A stretch of DNA of 63,141 bases from Thiogranum sp. (GTDB lineage Bacteria; Pseudomonadota; Gammaproteobacteria; DSM-19610). Position 1 is the first letter of the stretch; the number at the start of each line of letters is the position of its first letter. A model generated the notes under the pieces. The model was not told the DNA's origin, searched no databases, and saw only the letters and a program-made list of their open reading frames with translations. Made by a program: the position numbers and the translations under genes. Shown here piece by piece: positions 7,143 through 15,704 of this stretch. The DNA lies in contig JASBSS010000005.1 in NCBI GenBank assembly GCA_030148805.1, positions 1 through 63,141 on the forward strand, given 5' to 3'.

Positions 7143-9467
7143 ATGAATCAGGAACGCAAGCCGCGGCGGCGCGGCAAGAAACAGCGCTTTAGCGACGACC
7201 CCCAGGCCGCGCGCGAGGCCCAGAAGTACCAGTCCCCCATTCCCAGCAGGGAATTCATCATGGCCACGCTCGAGCACAGCGGGCGCCTGATGACGCGCGA
7301 GGCCCTGGCCGAGGCTTTCGGCCTCGACACCGACGAGGACCTCGAGGCGTTGCGCCGGCGGTTGCGGGCGATGGAGCGTGACGGACAGCTGCTGCGCAAT
7401 CGCCGTGGCGGCTATGGGCTGGTCGATCGCATGGACATGGTGCGCGGCCGGGTGATCGGTCATCCCGACGGTTTCGGTTTTCTGGTGCCGGACGAAGGCG
7501 GCGACGATCTGTTTCTCGCGCCCCGGCAAATGCGCCAGGTGATGAACGGCGACCGGGTGGTGGCGCGGGTCACCGGCATCGACCAGCGCGGCCGACGCGA
7601 AGGCGCCATCATCGAGGTGCTCGAGCGCAACACCCAGCGAGTGGTCGGGCGGATCTACTTCGAGGCCGGCATCAGTTTCGTGGTGCCCGATCACAAGCGC
7701 CTGACGCAGGATATCCGTATCCCGCCGGATGCCGACGGCGGCGCCCACCACGGCCAGTTCGTCTCGGTGGAAATCGTCGAACAACCGAACAAGCGCTCCG
7801 GCCCGGTCGGCCGGGTGGTCGAGGTGATCGGCGATCACATGGCGCCGGGCATGGAAATCGACGTCGCCATGCGCGCCCACGAAGTGCCGCACGCCTGGCC
7901 GGCGGCCGTCGAGGACGAAATCCAGGGCCTGTCGGAGAAGGTTTCGCCGGCGGCCAAGCGTAACCGGGAGGACCTGCGCGACCTGCCGCTGGTGACCATC
8001 GACGGTGCCGATTCGCGCGATTTCGACGATGCCGTGTTCTGCAAACGCACGCCCAACGGTTGGAAATTGATTGTCGCGATCGCCGACGTTTCGCACTACG
8101 TCAAGTCTGGTACGGCGCTGGACCGTGAGGCGCACCTGCGCGGCAATTCCGTGTATTTTCCCGAGCGGGTGATTCCCATGTTGCCGGAGATTCTTTCCAA
8201 CGGCTTGTGTTCGCTCAACCCGAAGGTCGATCGCCTGTGCATGGCCTGCGAGATGACCATCGACCGGGACGGCAAGGTCACGCGCTCGCGTTTCATGGAG
8301 GCGCTGATGCGCTCGCATGCGCGCCTGACCTATGACCAGGTGGCGGCGGCGCTGGTGGAGCGCGACCCAAAAACGCGCAACCGACTCAAGCCGTTGTTGG
8401 AAAGTCTCGAAGAGCTTTACGCCTTATATAAGGCGTTGCGCAAGTTGCGGGATAGACGCGGCGCGATCGACTTCGACACCACGGAAACACGCATCGTTTT
8501 CGGTCCCGATCGCAAGATCGAGCGGATCGTTCCGGTGCAGCGCAACGACGCGCACAAGATCATCGAAGAGTGCATGATCGCCGCCAATGTCTGCGCCGCG
8601 CGTTTCCTCGGCCGCCATAAACTGCCGACGCTGTATCGGGTGCACGAGGGTCCACAGGCCGACAGATTGGTGGATCTGCGCGCCTTTCTCGCGGAGCTGG
8701 GCCTGTCTCTGGGGGGCGGGGACAAGCCCTCGGCGGGCGACTACGCGCGCTTGTTGAGCAAGGTGCAGAACCGGCCCGACGCGCATCTGATCCAGACCGT
8801 GATGCTGCGCTCGCTCTCCCAGGCGCGCTACAGCCCCGACAATGTCGGTCATTTCGGTCTCTCGCACGAGCATTATCTGCATTTCACCTCGCCGATACGC
8901 CGCTACCCCGATTTGCTGGTCCACCGCGCCATCCGCTATCAGCTCCAGGCACAGGCCAAGCGCAAGAAATCCGGCAGGCAGGCGCGAATCCCGCCGTTTG
9001 CCTACAGCGCGGCGGATATGACCTCGTTGGGCGAGCACTGTTCGGTGACCGAACGGCGCGCCGATGACGCCACCCGCGATGCCATCGATTGGCTGAAATG
9101 CGAATACATGCTGGACAAGGTGGGCGAGGACTACGAGGGTATCGTCAGCAGCGTGACATCGTTCGGTATCTTCGTCGAACTGAAGGATATCTACGTCGAG
9201 GGCCTGGTGCATATCACGGCGCTGCGCAATGATTACTACCATTTCGATCCCGCGGGCCACCGCTTGCGGGGGGAACGGACCGGCAAAGTCTACCGCCTGG
9301 GCGACCAGGTGCGCGTCACCGTGGCCCGGGTCAATCTCGACGACCGCAAGATAGATTTCGCCTTGCCCGAGAGCGAAGAGGACAAGCGCGGCCAACAGGA
9401 TCCTGGCGATCGTCGCGGCGAGCGGAAATCCGGCCACAAGAAACGGCGTCGGCGCAGGCGCCGCTGA
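7143..9467 (+). CDS. rnr: ribonuclease R
   Basis: 774-aa 3'-to-5' exoribonuclease that degrades structured RNA and acts in rRNA/tRNA quality control and, with tmRNA, in nonstop mRNA decay. In order: basic N-terminus and winged-helix region (1-90), cold-shock domains (about 95-240), RNB catalytic domain with the acidic cluster TIDGADSRDFDDAVF (near 283-297), S1 domain (GEDYEGIVSSVTSFGIFVEL, about 657-740), and a lysine/arginine-rich tail. Length matches the family. The ATG at 7143 has no clear Shine-Dalgarno sequence. A possible promoter ends only a few bases upstream, so the message may have a very short leader. rlmB follows, as in many gammaproteobacteria. Confidence 0.97.
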   Translation: MNQERKPRRRGKKQRFSDDPQAAREAQKYQSPIPSREFIMATLEHSGRLMTREALAEAFGLDTDEDLEALRRRLRAMERDGQLLRNRRGGYGLVDRMDMVRGRVIGHPDGFGFLVPDEGGDDLFLAPRQMRQVMNGDRVVARVTGIDQRGRREGAIIEVLERNTQRVVGRIYFEAGISFVVPDHKRLTQDIRIPPDADGGAHHGQFVSVEIVEQPNKRSGPVGRVVEVIGDHMAPGMEIDVAMRAHEVPHAWPAAVEDEIQGLSEKVSPAAKRNREDLRDLPLVTIDGADSRDFDDAVFCKRTPNGWKLIVAIADVSHYVKSGTALDREAHLRGNSVYFPERVIPMLPEILSNGLCSLNPKVDRLCMACEMTIDRDGKVTRSRFMEALMRSHARLTYDQVAAALVERDPKTRNRLKPLLESLEELYALYKALRKLRDRRGAIDFDTTETRIVFGPDRKIERIVPVQRNDAHKIIEECMIAANVCAARFLGRHKLPTLYRVHEGPQADRLVDLRAFLAELGLSLGGGDKPSAGDYARLLSKVQNRPDAHLIQTVMLRSLSQARYSPDNVGHFGLSHEHYLHFTSPIRRYPDLLVHRAIRYQLQAQAKRKKSGRQARIPPFAYSAADMTSLGEHCSVTERRADDATRDAIDWLKCEYMLDKVGEDYEGIVSSVTSFGIFVELKDIYVEGLVHITALRNDYYHFDPAGHRLRGERTGKVYRLGDQVRVTVARVNLDDRKIDFALPESEEDKRGQQDPGDRRGERKSGHKKRRRRRRR

Positions 9468-9494
9468 TTTTCCGCGTTCTGGAGGCGGCGGTGA

Positions 9495-10247
9495 ATGAAT
9501 AAAGGCCAACGGGTGTTCGGCATGCACGCGGTGACAGGCTTGTTGCAACGTCACCCCGAGCGGGTTTCGTTGTTATTGGCGCTGGAGTCGCGCGCCGATG
9601 CGCGCATGCTCCAGGTGCTGGAGCTGGCCGAGAAAGCCAATGTGCCGATTCGGCGGGTGACCCGCGGCGAGCTGGATGAACGCGTCAGCGGCGTCAGTCA
9701 TCAGGGGGTGGTGGCGGAAACCGGGCACAGCGTTCTGGTCGGCGAGAAGGACCTGCCGGATTTTCTCGAGGGTCTGAAGCAGCCCGCGTTGCTGTTGGTG
9801 TTGGACGGCGTCCAGGATCCCCACAATCTGGGCGCCTGCCTGCGCAGCGCGGATGCCGCCGGCGTGGATGCCGTCATCGTACCGCGCGACCGTTCGGCGC
9901 CACTCAACTCCACCGCGCGCAAGGTCGCCTGCGGCGCCGGAGAAACCGTGCCGGTGATCCGGGTTACCAACCTGGCGCGAGTCCTGCGGGTGATCAAGGA
10001 CCAGGGTATCTGGCTCTACGGCGCGGCCGGTGAGGCCAGCGAGAGTCTTTACGCCACCGATCTGTCGGGCCCGCTGGCGCTGGTCCTGGGCGGCGAGGGC
10101 AAAGGATTGCGGCGTCTGACGCGCGAACTGTGCGACGGCCTGATGGCCATTCCGCTGGCCGGTTCGGTCTCCAGCCTCAATGTGTCGGTGGCCACGGGCA
10201 TCTGCCTGTTCGAGGCCAGACGCCAGCGCTCCGGGAAAAATCCCTAA
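9495..10247 (+). CDS. rlmB: 23S rRNA 2'-O-methyltransferase (Gm2251), SpoU family
   Basis: 250-aa enzyme that methylates the ribose of G2251 in the peptidyl-transferase P loop of 23S rRNA using S-adenosylmethionine. The N-terminal L30e-like substrate domain (about 1-85) is followed by the knotted SpoU catalytic domain with LDGVQDPHNLGACLRSADA (motif 1, near 104-122), VLGGEGKGLRRLTRELC (motif 2) and IPLAGSVSSLNVSVATGI (motif 3). The start is fixed by GGAGGCGG upstream of the ATG. It lies 27 bp after rnr and is probably co-transcribed with it. Confidence 0.96.
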   Translation: MNKGQRVFGMHAVTGLLQRHPERVSLLLALESRADARMLQVLELAEKANVPIRRVTRGELDERVSGVSHQGVVAETGHSVLVGEKDLPDFLEGLKQPALLLVLDGVQDPHNLGACLRSADAAGVDAVIVPRDRSAPLNSTARKVACGAGETVPVIRVTNLARVLRVIKDQGIWLYGAAGEASESLYATDLSGPLALVLGGEGKGLRRLTRELCDGLMAIPLAGSVSSLNVSVATGICLFEARRQRSGKNP

Positions 10248-10260
10248 TCCCCGCCGGGCC

Positions 10261-10289
10261 TTGCGGCCACAGTCCAGTTTGCGTAATAT
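10261..10289 (+). promoter_or_regulatory. promoter of the rpsF-priB-rpsR-rplI operon
   Basis: TTGCGG (10261-10266), a 17-base spacer and TAATAT (10284-10289) lie just after the rlmB stop, giving a predicted start near 10296 and a leader of about 75 nt before rpsF. The leader could host the S6:S18 autoregulatory structure known in other bacteria, but I did not identify it. Confidence 0.6.
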
Positions 10290-10370
10290 ACGCACGTTTT
10301 GCGCGGCCCGCTTCGCGCACTCCTTGCTCTTCGCCGTGGGCGGAGGGCTTTTATCCATAAGGAGCAGTCA

Positions 10371-10832
10371 ATGCGTCATTATGAAATCGTCTTTCTGGTC
10401 CACCCCGACCAGAGCGAGCAAGTGCCCGCGATGATCGAGCGTTATCGCGCCACGATCGAGTCCCAGGGCGGCAAAATCCACCGTTTGGAAGACTGGGGGC
10501 GCCGCCAGCTCGCCTACCCCATCCAGAAGCTCGCCAAAGCCCATTATGTGCTGATGAACATCGAGTGCGGTACCCAGGAGCTCGAGGAGCTGGAAAGCGC
10601 CTTCCGCTTCAACGACGCCGTCCTGCGCAACCTGATCATCTCGCGCAAGGATGCCGTGACCGACGCGTCACTGCTGGCCAAGCGTGGCGACGACCGGGAT
10701 GACCGGGAGGAGACGCCACGCCGGCAGGCCGCCAAGGACGACGAAGCCAAAGAGGGCTCCGCGGCCGAGAGCAAAGAGACGCCCGCGGCGGCGAAAGAAG
10801 ACGCCGAGGGTGAAGGCGCGAGCGCCGGCTGA
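10371..10832 (+). CDS. rpsF: 30S ribosomal protein S6
   Basis: 153-aa S6, which pairs with S18 on the platform of the 30S subunit. The ferredoxin-like core is clear ([18 protein letters not shown] at the start, [20 protein letters not shown] in the middle, [16 protein letters not shown]). It is followed by an unusually long acidic/alanine-rich tail of about 45 residues; E. coli S6 also has a variable acidic tail that is poly-glutamylated by RimK. Start chosen at the ATG with AAGGAG upstream. First gene of the ribosomal operon. Confidence 0.97.
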   Translation: MRHYEIVFLVHPDQSEQVPAMIERYRATIESQGGKIHRLEDWGRRQLAYPIQKLAKAHYVLMNIECGTQELEELESAFRFNDAVLRNLIISRKDAVTDASLLAKRGDDRDDREETPRRQAAKDDEAKEGSAAESKETPAAAKEDAEGEGASAG

Positions 10833-10849
10833 GGCGATTCAGCCGCGCA

Positions 10850-11173
10850 GTGGAACAACCGGAAAATCATCTGGTTTTAGCCGGTCAGCTGCACCAACCC
10901 GCGCATTTTCGCACCACTCCGGCCGGCATTCCCATCGCCCGGTTCGTGCTGGCGCATCGCTCGCGTCGCCTGGAGGCCGGACAGATGCGTGAGGTGGAAT
11001 GCCGGGTCAGCGTGGTGGCCAGCGGCGAAGCCCTGACCGCGGGGTTGCACCGCTTGGCGGCCGGCAGCGGGTTGCGGGTGACGGGTTTTCTCAGTCGCGC
11101 CGGTTACCGCGCGGCTCCCAGCCAGGTGGAGTTGCATGCATTGGATATCCAGCCCATTCACGAGAATGGCTGA
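10850..11173 (+). CDS. priB: primosomal replication protein N
   Basis: 107-aa single-stranded DNA-binding OB-fold protein of the PriA-dependent replication-restart primosome. The N-terminal strand NHLVLAGQL and the central IPIARFVLAHRSRR and CRVSVVASGE segments match PriB/SSB-like folds. A GTG start at 10850 is used. Its position between rpsF and rpsR is the classical location and supports the call. Length is close to the usual 104 aa. Confidence 0.93.
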   Translation: MEQPENHLVLAGQLHQPAHFRTTPAGIPIARFVLAHRSRRLEAGQMREVECRVSVVASGEALTAGLHRLAAGSGLRVTGFLSRAGYRAAPSQVELHALDIQPIHENG

Positions 11174-11190
11174 AATGATGAGGAACTGAT

Positions 11191-11421
11191 ATGTCCCGTT
11201 TTTTTCGTCGCCGCAAATTCTGCCGCTTTACCGCGGAAGGCGTTAAGGAAATCGACTACAAGGATTTGCAGACACTGAGGAACTACGTGACCGAGACCGG
11301 CAAGATCGTGCCGAGCCGGATCACCGGCACCAAGGCGAAATACCAGCGCCAGCTGGCCACCGCGATCAAGCGCGCGCGCTTTCTCGCGCTGTTGCCGTAT
11401 TGCGATTCGCACAAAGGCTGA
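11191..11421 (+). CDS. rpsR: 30S ribosomal protein S18
   Basis: 76-aa S18, the S6 partner in the 30S platform. It begins [25 protein letters not shown] and contains [19 protein letters not shown], both diagnostic. The start has GAGGAA upstream. Standard length and standard place after priB. Confidence 0.98.
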   Translation: MSRFFRRRKFCRFTAEGVKEIDYKDLQTLRNYVTETGKIVPSRITGTKAKYQRQLATAIKRARFLALLPYCDSHKG

Positions 11422-11460
11422 ACCGGCCGGGCGCTTGGTCAGCCGGTACGGAACGCACTG

Positions 11461-12384
11461 ATGCGCGCCCTGGCCGGGTTGATCGTCTCGGGTCCGCTGC
11501 ACGCCGTTGGCATTATCGCGCTCAGCACCCTGCTGAGCTTTCTGGCGCCGCCGCTGACCTCGTTGTTGAGCTACGTCGGCGCCGCGGCGCTGGCGCTGTA
11601 CTGTCTGCATCGGGGTGTCAGGGACAGTCTGGTCGTGGTCCTGGGCGCGGCGCTGGCCACGGCGCTATTGGGCCAGCTGCTGCTGCGCCACGGCGTGGCT
11701 GTCGCCGGTACCTCGCTGTTGCTGTGGCTGCCGGTGTGGGTCGCGGCGAGCGTATTGCGCGCCACCCGCTCGCTGGCCATGGCGATGCTGGTGTTGGCCG
11801 GATTGGCCATGCTGGGTGTGCTGGCGGTGTTCGTGATCTACGGCGACCCCGCCCCCTGGTGGCGACAGCTGATGCAGGGCATGGTCGACACGCTGGTGGC
11901 GGCGCAGCCCGAACTGGGCGAGGTGTCGCCGAGTCTGGCGGCTTTCATCCGCCAGAGCGCGCCGCTGATGACCGGCGTGGTGGCGGCGGGCCTCGGGTTC
12001 GCGGCCCTGACCTGCCTGGTGCTGGGGCGCTGGTGGCAGTCGCTGCTGGTCAAGCCGGGTGCCCTGCGGGGCGAGTTTTACGCGCTGCGCCTGAACGGCG
12101 CTTTGTCGCTGGCCGGTATCGCGGTACTGGCCGTGGCTTCGCTGAAGCTGGGCGTGGTCAGTACCATCGCCGTGCAATGGTCGTTGATCGCGATGGTGGT
12201 GTTTTTCTTCGTCGGCCTGGCGGTCATCCACGCCACGCTGGCGAATCTGAAGGCGGCGAAAGCCTGGCTCATCGGGGTCTATGTCCTGATCAGCCTGATA
12301 CCGCATGCCATGGTGCTGGTGGTGGTTACCGGCCTGCTGGATCCGTGGATGGATCTGCGGCGGCGTACCGCCGGTACCGGATAA
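11461..12384 (+). CDS. DUF2232-type integral membrane protein
   Basis: 307-aa inner-membrane protein with about eight hydrophobic helices spread over the whole length and a short Arg-rich C-terminal tail (DLRRRTAGTG). It sits between rpsR and rplI, the place where many gammaproteobacteria carry a YybS/DUF2232-like membrane protein, and this is the basis for the family name. Function is unknown. GGAA precedes the ATG. Leu/Ala/Val content is very high; no enzymatic motif is visible. Confidence 0.8.
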   Translation: MRALAGLIVSGPLHAVGIIALSTLLSFLAPPLTSLLSYVGAAALALYCLHRGVRDSLVVVLGAALATALLGQLLLRHGVAVAGTSLLLWLPVWVAASVLRATRSLAMAMLVLAGLAMLGVLAVFVIYGDPAPWWRQLMQGMVDTLVAAQPELGEVSPSLAAFIRQSAPLMTGVVAAGLGFAALTCLVLGRWWQSLLVKPGALRGEFYALRLNGALSLAGIAVLAVASLKLGVVSTIAVQWSLIAMVVFFFVGLAVIHATLANLKAAKAWLIGVYVLISLIPHAMVLVVVTGLLDPWMDLRRRTAGTG

Positions 12385-12422
12385 ACTGAATTAATGCCGA
12401 ACACACAGGGTAGGGTAGAGCG

Positions 12423-12869
12423 ATGGAAGTCATTCTGTTGGAAAAAGTCGAGAACCTGGGCAATCTGGGCGATCGCGTCAACGTCAGACCGGGTTACGGG
12501 CGCAATTTCCTGATCCCGGGCGGCAAGGCAACGCCGGCGACCGAAGAGCATATCAAGGCCTTCGAGGCACGCCGTGCCGAGCTGGAAAAAATCGCCGCCG
12601 AACAGCTCGCGGCGGCCGAGCAACGCCGCGAGCAGTTGGAGAACCTGAACGTCACCATCAAGGCCAAGGCCGGCGACGAGGGCAAGCTTTTCGGCTCCGT
12701 CGGCACCAGCGATATCGCCGCGGCGGTCAGTGCCGCGGGCGTGGCGATCAAGCGCCACGAAGTGCGTCTGCCGCAAGGGGCTTTCCGCCAGATCGGTGAA
12801 TATCAGGTGGCCGTGCATCTGCACACCGACGTCAATACCGAGATCACGCTGACAATAGAAGCCGAATAG
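12423..12869 (+). CDS. rplI: 50S ribosomal protein L9
   Basis: 148-aa L9, a two-domain protein at the base of the L1 stalk. The N-terminal domain has the signature [19 protein letters not shown]; a long connecting helix (about 40-75) leads to the C-terminal rRNA-binding domain ending [18 protein letters not shown]. The length matches E. coli L9. Last gene of the rpsF operon. Confidence 0.98.
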   Translation: MEVILLEKVENLGNLGDRVNVRPGYGRNFLIPGGKATPATEEHIKAFEARRAELEKIAAEQLAAAEQRREQLENLNVTIKAKAGDEGKLFGSVGTSDIAAAVSAAGVAIKRHEVRLPQGAFRQIGEYQVAVHLHTDVNTEITLTIEAE

Positions 12870-13200
12870 GCCGGTTGCGGGTTTTATCTCATACGCCTTG
12901 TCACCGTAGGGTGGCAGGGCGGTGTTTTTTCTCTCATTGCGTTGTTGCAAGTCTTCCCCCCGGGTCTCGGCAGGCGCCGGCAACGAGACACCGTGGCGCA
13001 GTTCGCCGCCGGTGCCGGTGGTCTGGCGCCGCCATGGGTCGCGATGGGTCGCCAGGGGATGGGAGGCGCGGTAACGTCGCCTGGTGGATTTTTGCCCACT
13101 GAAGAGGCGCGCAAATTGCGTGCTTGAGCGGCGCGGGGGCAGGTTATAGTATGGTTCGATCGACCCCTGAGTCAGTCCCCAGACATTGTGCGGAGGATCA
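12870..13200. other. 331-bp gap between rplI and dnaB
   Basis: No supported gene. A weak promoter for dnaB may lie near its end: TTGAGC (13124-13129) and TATAGT (13145-13150) with a short 15-base spacer. No convincing intrinsic terminator was found after rplI. Small frames here have neither ribosome-binding sites nor recognisable products. Confidence 0.45.
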
Positions 13201-14619
13201 ATGCCGGAACCGGCGCCATCGGCCAACACCGTTGAATTCACCGGCGATCGGCAAAAAGTGCCGCCGCATTCGATTCAGGCCGAGCAGTCGCTGCTCGGGG
13301 GGTTGCTACTGGACAATCGTGCCTGGGACCAGGTCGCCGACCTGGTCACCGAGAAGGATTTCTACCGGCGCGAACACCGCTTGATTTTCACCGCCGCGGG
13401 CAAACTGATCGAGCGCGGCGATCCCTGCGACGTCATCACTTTGTCCGAGTGGCTCGAGGGGATGGGCGAGTTGGAATCCGTCGGCGGCCTGGCTTATCTG
13501 GGCACGCTCGCCAAGGATACCCCGAGTGCGGCCAATATCCGTGCCTACGCGGGCATCGTGCGCGAAAATTCCGTGCTGCGTCAGCTCGCCGAGGTCGGCA
13601 CCGAAATCGCCAACAGCGCCTTTTTCACCGAGGGGCGCGAGACCGCCGCGTTGCTCGACAACGCCGAACAGCTGGTCTTCCGCATTGCCGATCAAGGCAA
13701 CAGCCGTGGTTCCGGATTCGCCAGCATCAAGGATCTGCTGACCAAGGCGGTCGATCGGATCGACACGCTGTTCCATCTCGACAACCCCTTGACGGGAGTC
13801 TCCACCGGCTTTACCGATATCGACGAAATGACCGCCGGCTTGCAGGCCTCGGATCTGATCATCGTCGCCGGCCGGCCCTCGATGGGGAAGACCACCTTCG
13901 CCATGAACATCGCCGAACACGCTGCCATCAAGGATGGTCGCCCGGTGGCGGTGTTCAGCATGGAGATGCCCGGTGAGCAGCTGGCCATGCGACTGATGTC
14001 GTCGTTGGGGCGTATCAACCAGACCAAGGTGCGTACCGGCAAGCTCGACGACGACGACTGGCCGCGTCTGACCTCGGCGGTCAGTATTCTTTCCGAGGCG
14101 CCGCTGTTCATCGACGACACCCCGGCGCTGAGTCCCACCGAGCTGCGCGCGCGTGCCCGCCGCCTGAAGCGCGAGCACGATCTGGGTCTGATCGTGATCG
14201 ACTATCTCCAGTTGATGCAGGTGCCGGGACACAAGGAGAACCGGACCGGGGAGATTTCCGAAATCTCGCGCTCGCTCAAGGCCCTGGCCAAGGAACTGAA
14301 CGTGCCGGTGATTGCGCTGTCGCAGTTGAACCGCAGTCTGGAGCAGCGCCCGAACAAACGTCCCGTGATGTCGGACCTGCGCGAGTCCGGTGCCATCGAG
14401 CAGGACGCCGACGTCATCATTTTCATCTATCGCGACGAGGTCTACGACGAGGACAGCCCGGACAAGGGCACGGCGGAAATCATCATCGGCAAACAGCGTA
14501 ACGGCCCTATCGGGATGCGCCGTCTGACCTTCCTCGGCAAACATACCCGTTTCGAGAATTTCACCCCGATGGACAGCTATGGCGACGTCGGCTTCAGCCC
14601 CGACGGTCCGGAGGCATGA
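13201..14619 (+). CDS. dnaB: replicative DNA helicase DnaB
   Basis: 472-aa hexameric 5'-to-3' helicase that unwinds the replication fork and recruits primase. The N-terminal domain starts with PPHSIQAEQSLLGGLLLDN; the RecA-like domain has Walker A GRPSMGKTT (about 222-230), the VFSMEMP motif, LIVIDYLQLM Walker B and ALSQLNRSLEQRPNKRP. The start is the ATG at 13201 directly behind GGAGG, rather than the TTG 15 bases upstream. Its stop overlaps the alr start as ATGA, so the two genes are coupled. No intein is present. Confidence 0.98.
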   Translation: MPEPAPSANTVEFTGDRQKVPPHSIQAEQSLLGGLLLDNRAWDQVADLVTEKDFYRREHRLIFTAAGKLIERGDPCDVITLSEWLEGMGELESVGGLAYLGTLAKDTPSAANIRAYAGIVRENSVLRQLAEVGTEIANSAFFTEGRETAALLDNAEQLVFRIADQGNSRGSGFASIKDLLTKAVDRIDTLFHLDNPLTGVSTGFTDIDEMTAGLQASDLIIVAGRPSMGKTTFAMNIAEHAAIKDGRPVAVFSMEMPGEQLAMRLMSSLGRINQTKVRTGKLDDDDWPRLTSAVSILSEAPLFIDDTPALSPTELRARARRLKREHDLGLIVIDYLQLMQVPGHKENRTGEISEISRSLKALAKELNVPVIALSQLNRSLEQRPNKRPVMSDLRESGAIEQDADVIIFIYRDEVYDEDSPDKGTAEIIIGKQRNGPIGMRRLTFLGKHTRFENFTPMDSYGDVGFSPDGPEA

Positions 14620-15704
14620 CGCGGCCGATCCGGGCGCGTATCGATCTCCAGGCTCTGCGGCACAATTTTCACCTGGCGCGGGAGGCGGCTGCCGGCGCCA
14701 GGGTGATGGCGGTGATCAAAGCCAACGCTTACGGTCACGGTGCGGTGCCGGTGGCGCGCGCGCTGCCTCAGGCCGACGCGTTCGCGCTGGCGAGCGTGGA
14801 GGAGGCGGTGCAATTGCGCGAAGCCGGCATCGACACGCCGCTGGTGGTGCTCGCCGGGGTGTTTGCCGCGGACGAACTCGAGCCGGCCGGCCGGCACGAT
14901 CTGCAACTGGTGGTCCACAGCGAGCAGCAAGTGCAGTGGCTGGAGCGCTCGGCCGCCACCGGACCCTTGCGCTTGTGGTTGAAAGTCGACACCGGAATGC
15001 ACCGTCTTGGCATCGAGGCGCGCCAACTGCATGACTTGCGCCGACGCCTGGCGGCGCTGATCGCCGCGCGCGGCGGCCAATTGCGGTTGATGTCGCATCT
15101 GGCGTGCGCCGATACGCCGCGGCATCCGGCCAACGACAGTCAGCTGGCGGCCTTTCTCACGCTGGACGCCGCCGGTCAGGAGCGCTCGCTGGCCAACTCG
15201 GCGGCGCTGATCTCGCGTGCCGACATGCGTTTCGACTGGGTGAGACCGGGGATCATGCTCTATGGCGCCTCTCCCTTTGAGCCCGAGGTCGACATCCGCC
15301 ACGATCTGCGACCGGTGATGACGCTGGAAACCCGGTTGATGGCGGTACGCTCGCTGCGCAAGGGCGACAAGCTCGGTTACGGCCATAGCTGGACCTGCCC
15401 GGTCGACATGCCGGTCGGGGTCGCCGCGGTAGGTTACGGCGATGGGTACCCCCGCCACGCCCCGACGGGCACCCCGGTACTGGTCAACGGCAAAGTGGCG
15501 CCGCTGATCGGGCGGGTGTCGATGGACATGCTGTGCGTGGATCTGCGCGGCCAGCCGGAGACGCTGCCGGGCGCGGTGGTGCAGTTGTGGGGCCGCTGTC
15601 TGCCGATCGACGCCTTGGCCAACCGCGCCGGTACCCTGAGTTACGAATTGCTGTGTAATGTGAATCCGCGCGTGGCGCGGGAGTATGTCAATGGCGAAGA
15701 CTAA
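14616..15704 (+). CDS. alr: alanine racemase
   Basis: 362-aa pyridoxal-phosphate enzyme that interconverts L- and D-alanine for peptidoglycan. The PLP-binding lysine is in VIKANAYGHGAV (about 30-41). The second catalytic residue region GYGHSWT and the VSMDMLCVDL segment are present. Start ATG overlaps the dnaB stop and has GGAGG just upstream. The 3' end overlaps radA by 14 bases, extending the dnaB-alr-radA operon. Confidence 0.96.
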   Translation: MTRPIRARIDLQALRHNFHLAREAAAGARVMAVIKANAYGHGAVPVARALPQADAFALASVEEAVQLREAGIDTPLVVLAGVFAADELEPAGRHDLQLVVHSEQQVQWLERSAATGPLRLWLKVDTGMHRLGIEARQLHDLRRRLAALIAARGGQLRLMSHLACADTPRHPANDSQLAAFLTLDAAGQERSLANSAALISRADMRFDWVRPGIMLYGASPFEPEVDIRHDLRPVMTLETRLMAVRSLRKGDKLGYGHSWTCPVDMPVGVAAVGYGDGYPRHAPTGTPVLVNGKVAPLIGRVSMDMLCVDLRGQPETLPGAVVQLWGRCLPIDALANRAGTLSYELLCNVNPRVAREYVNGED

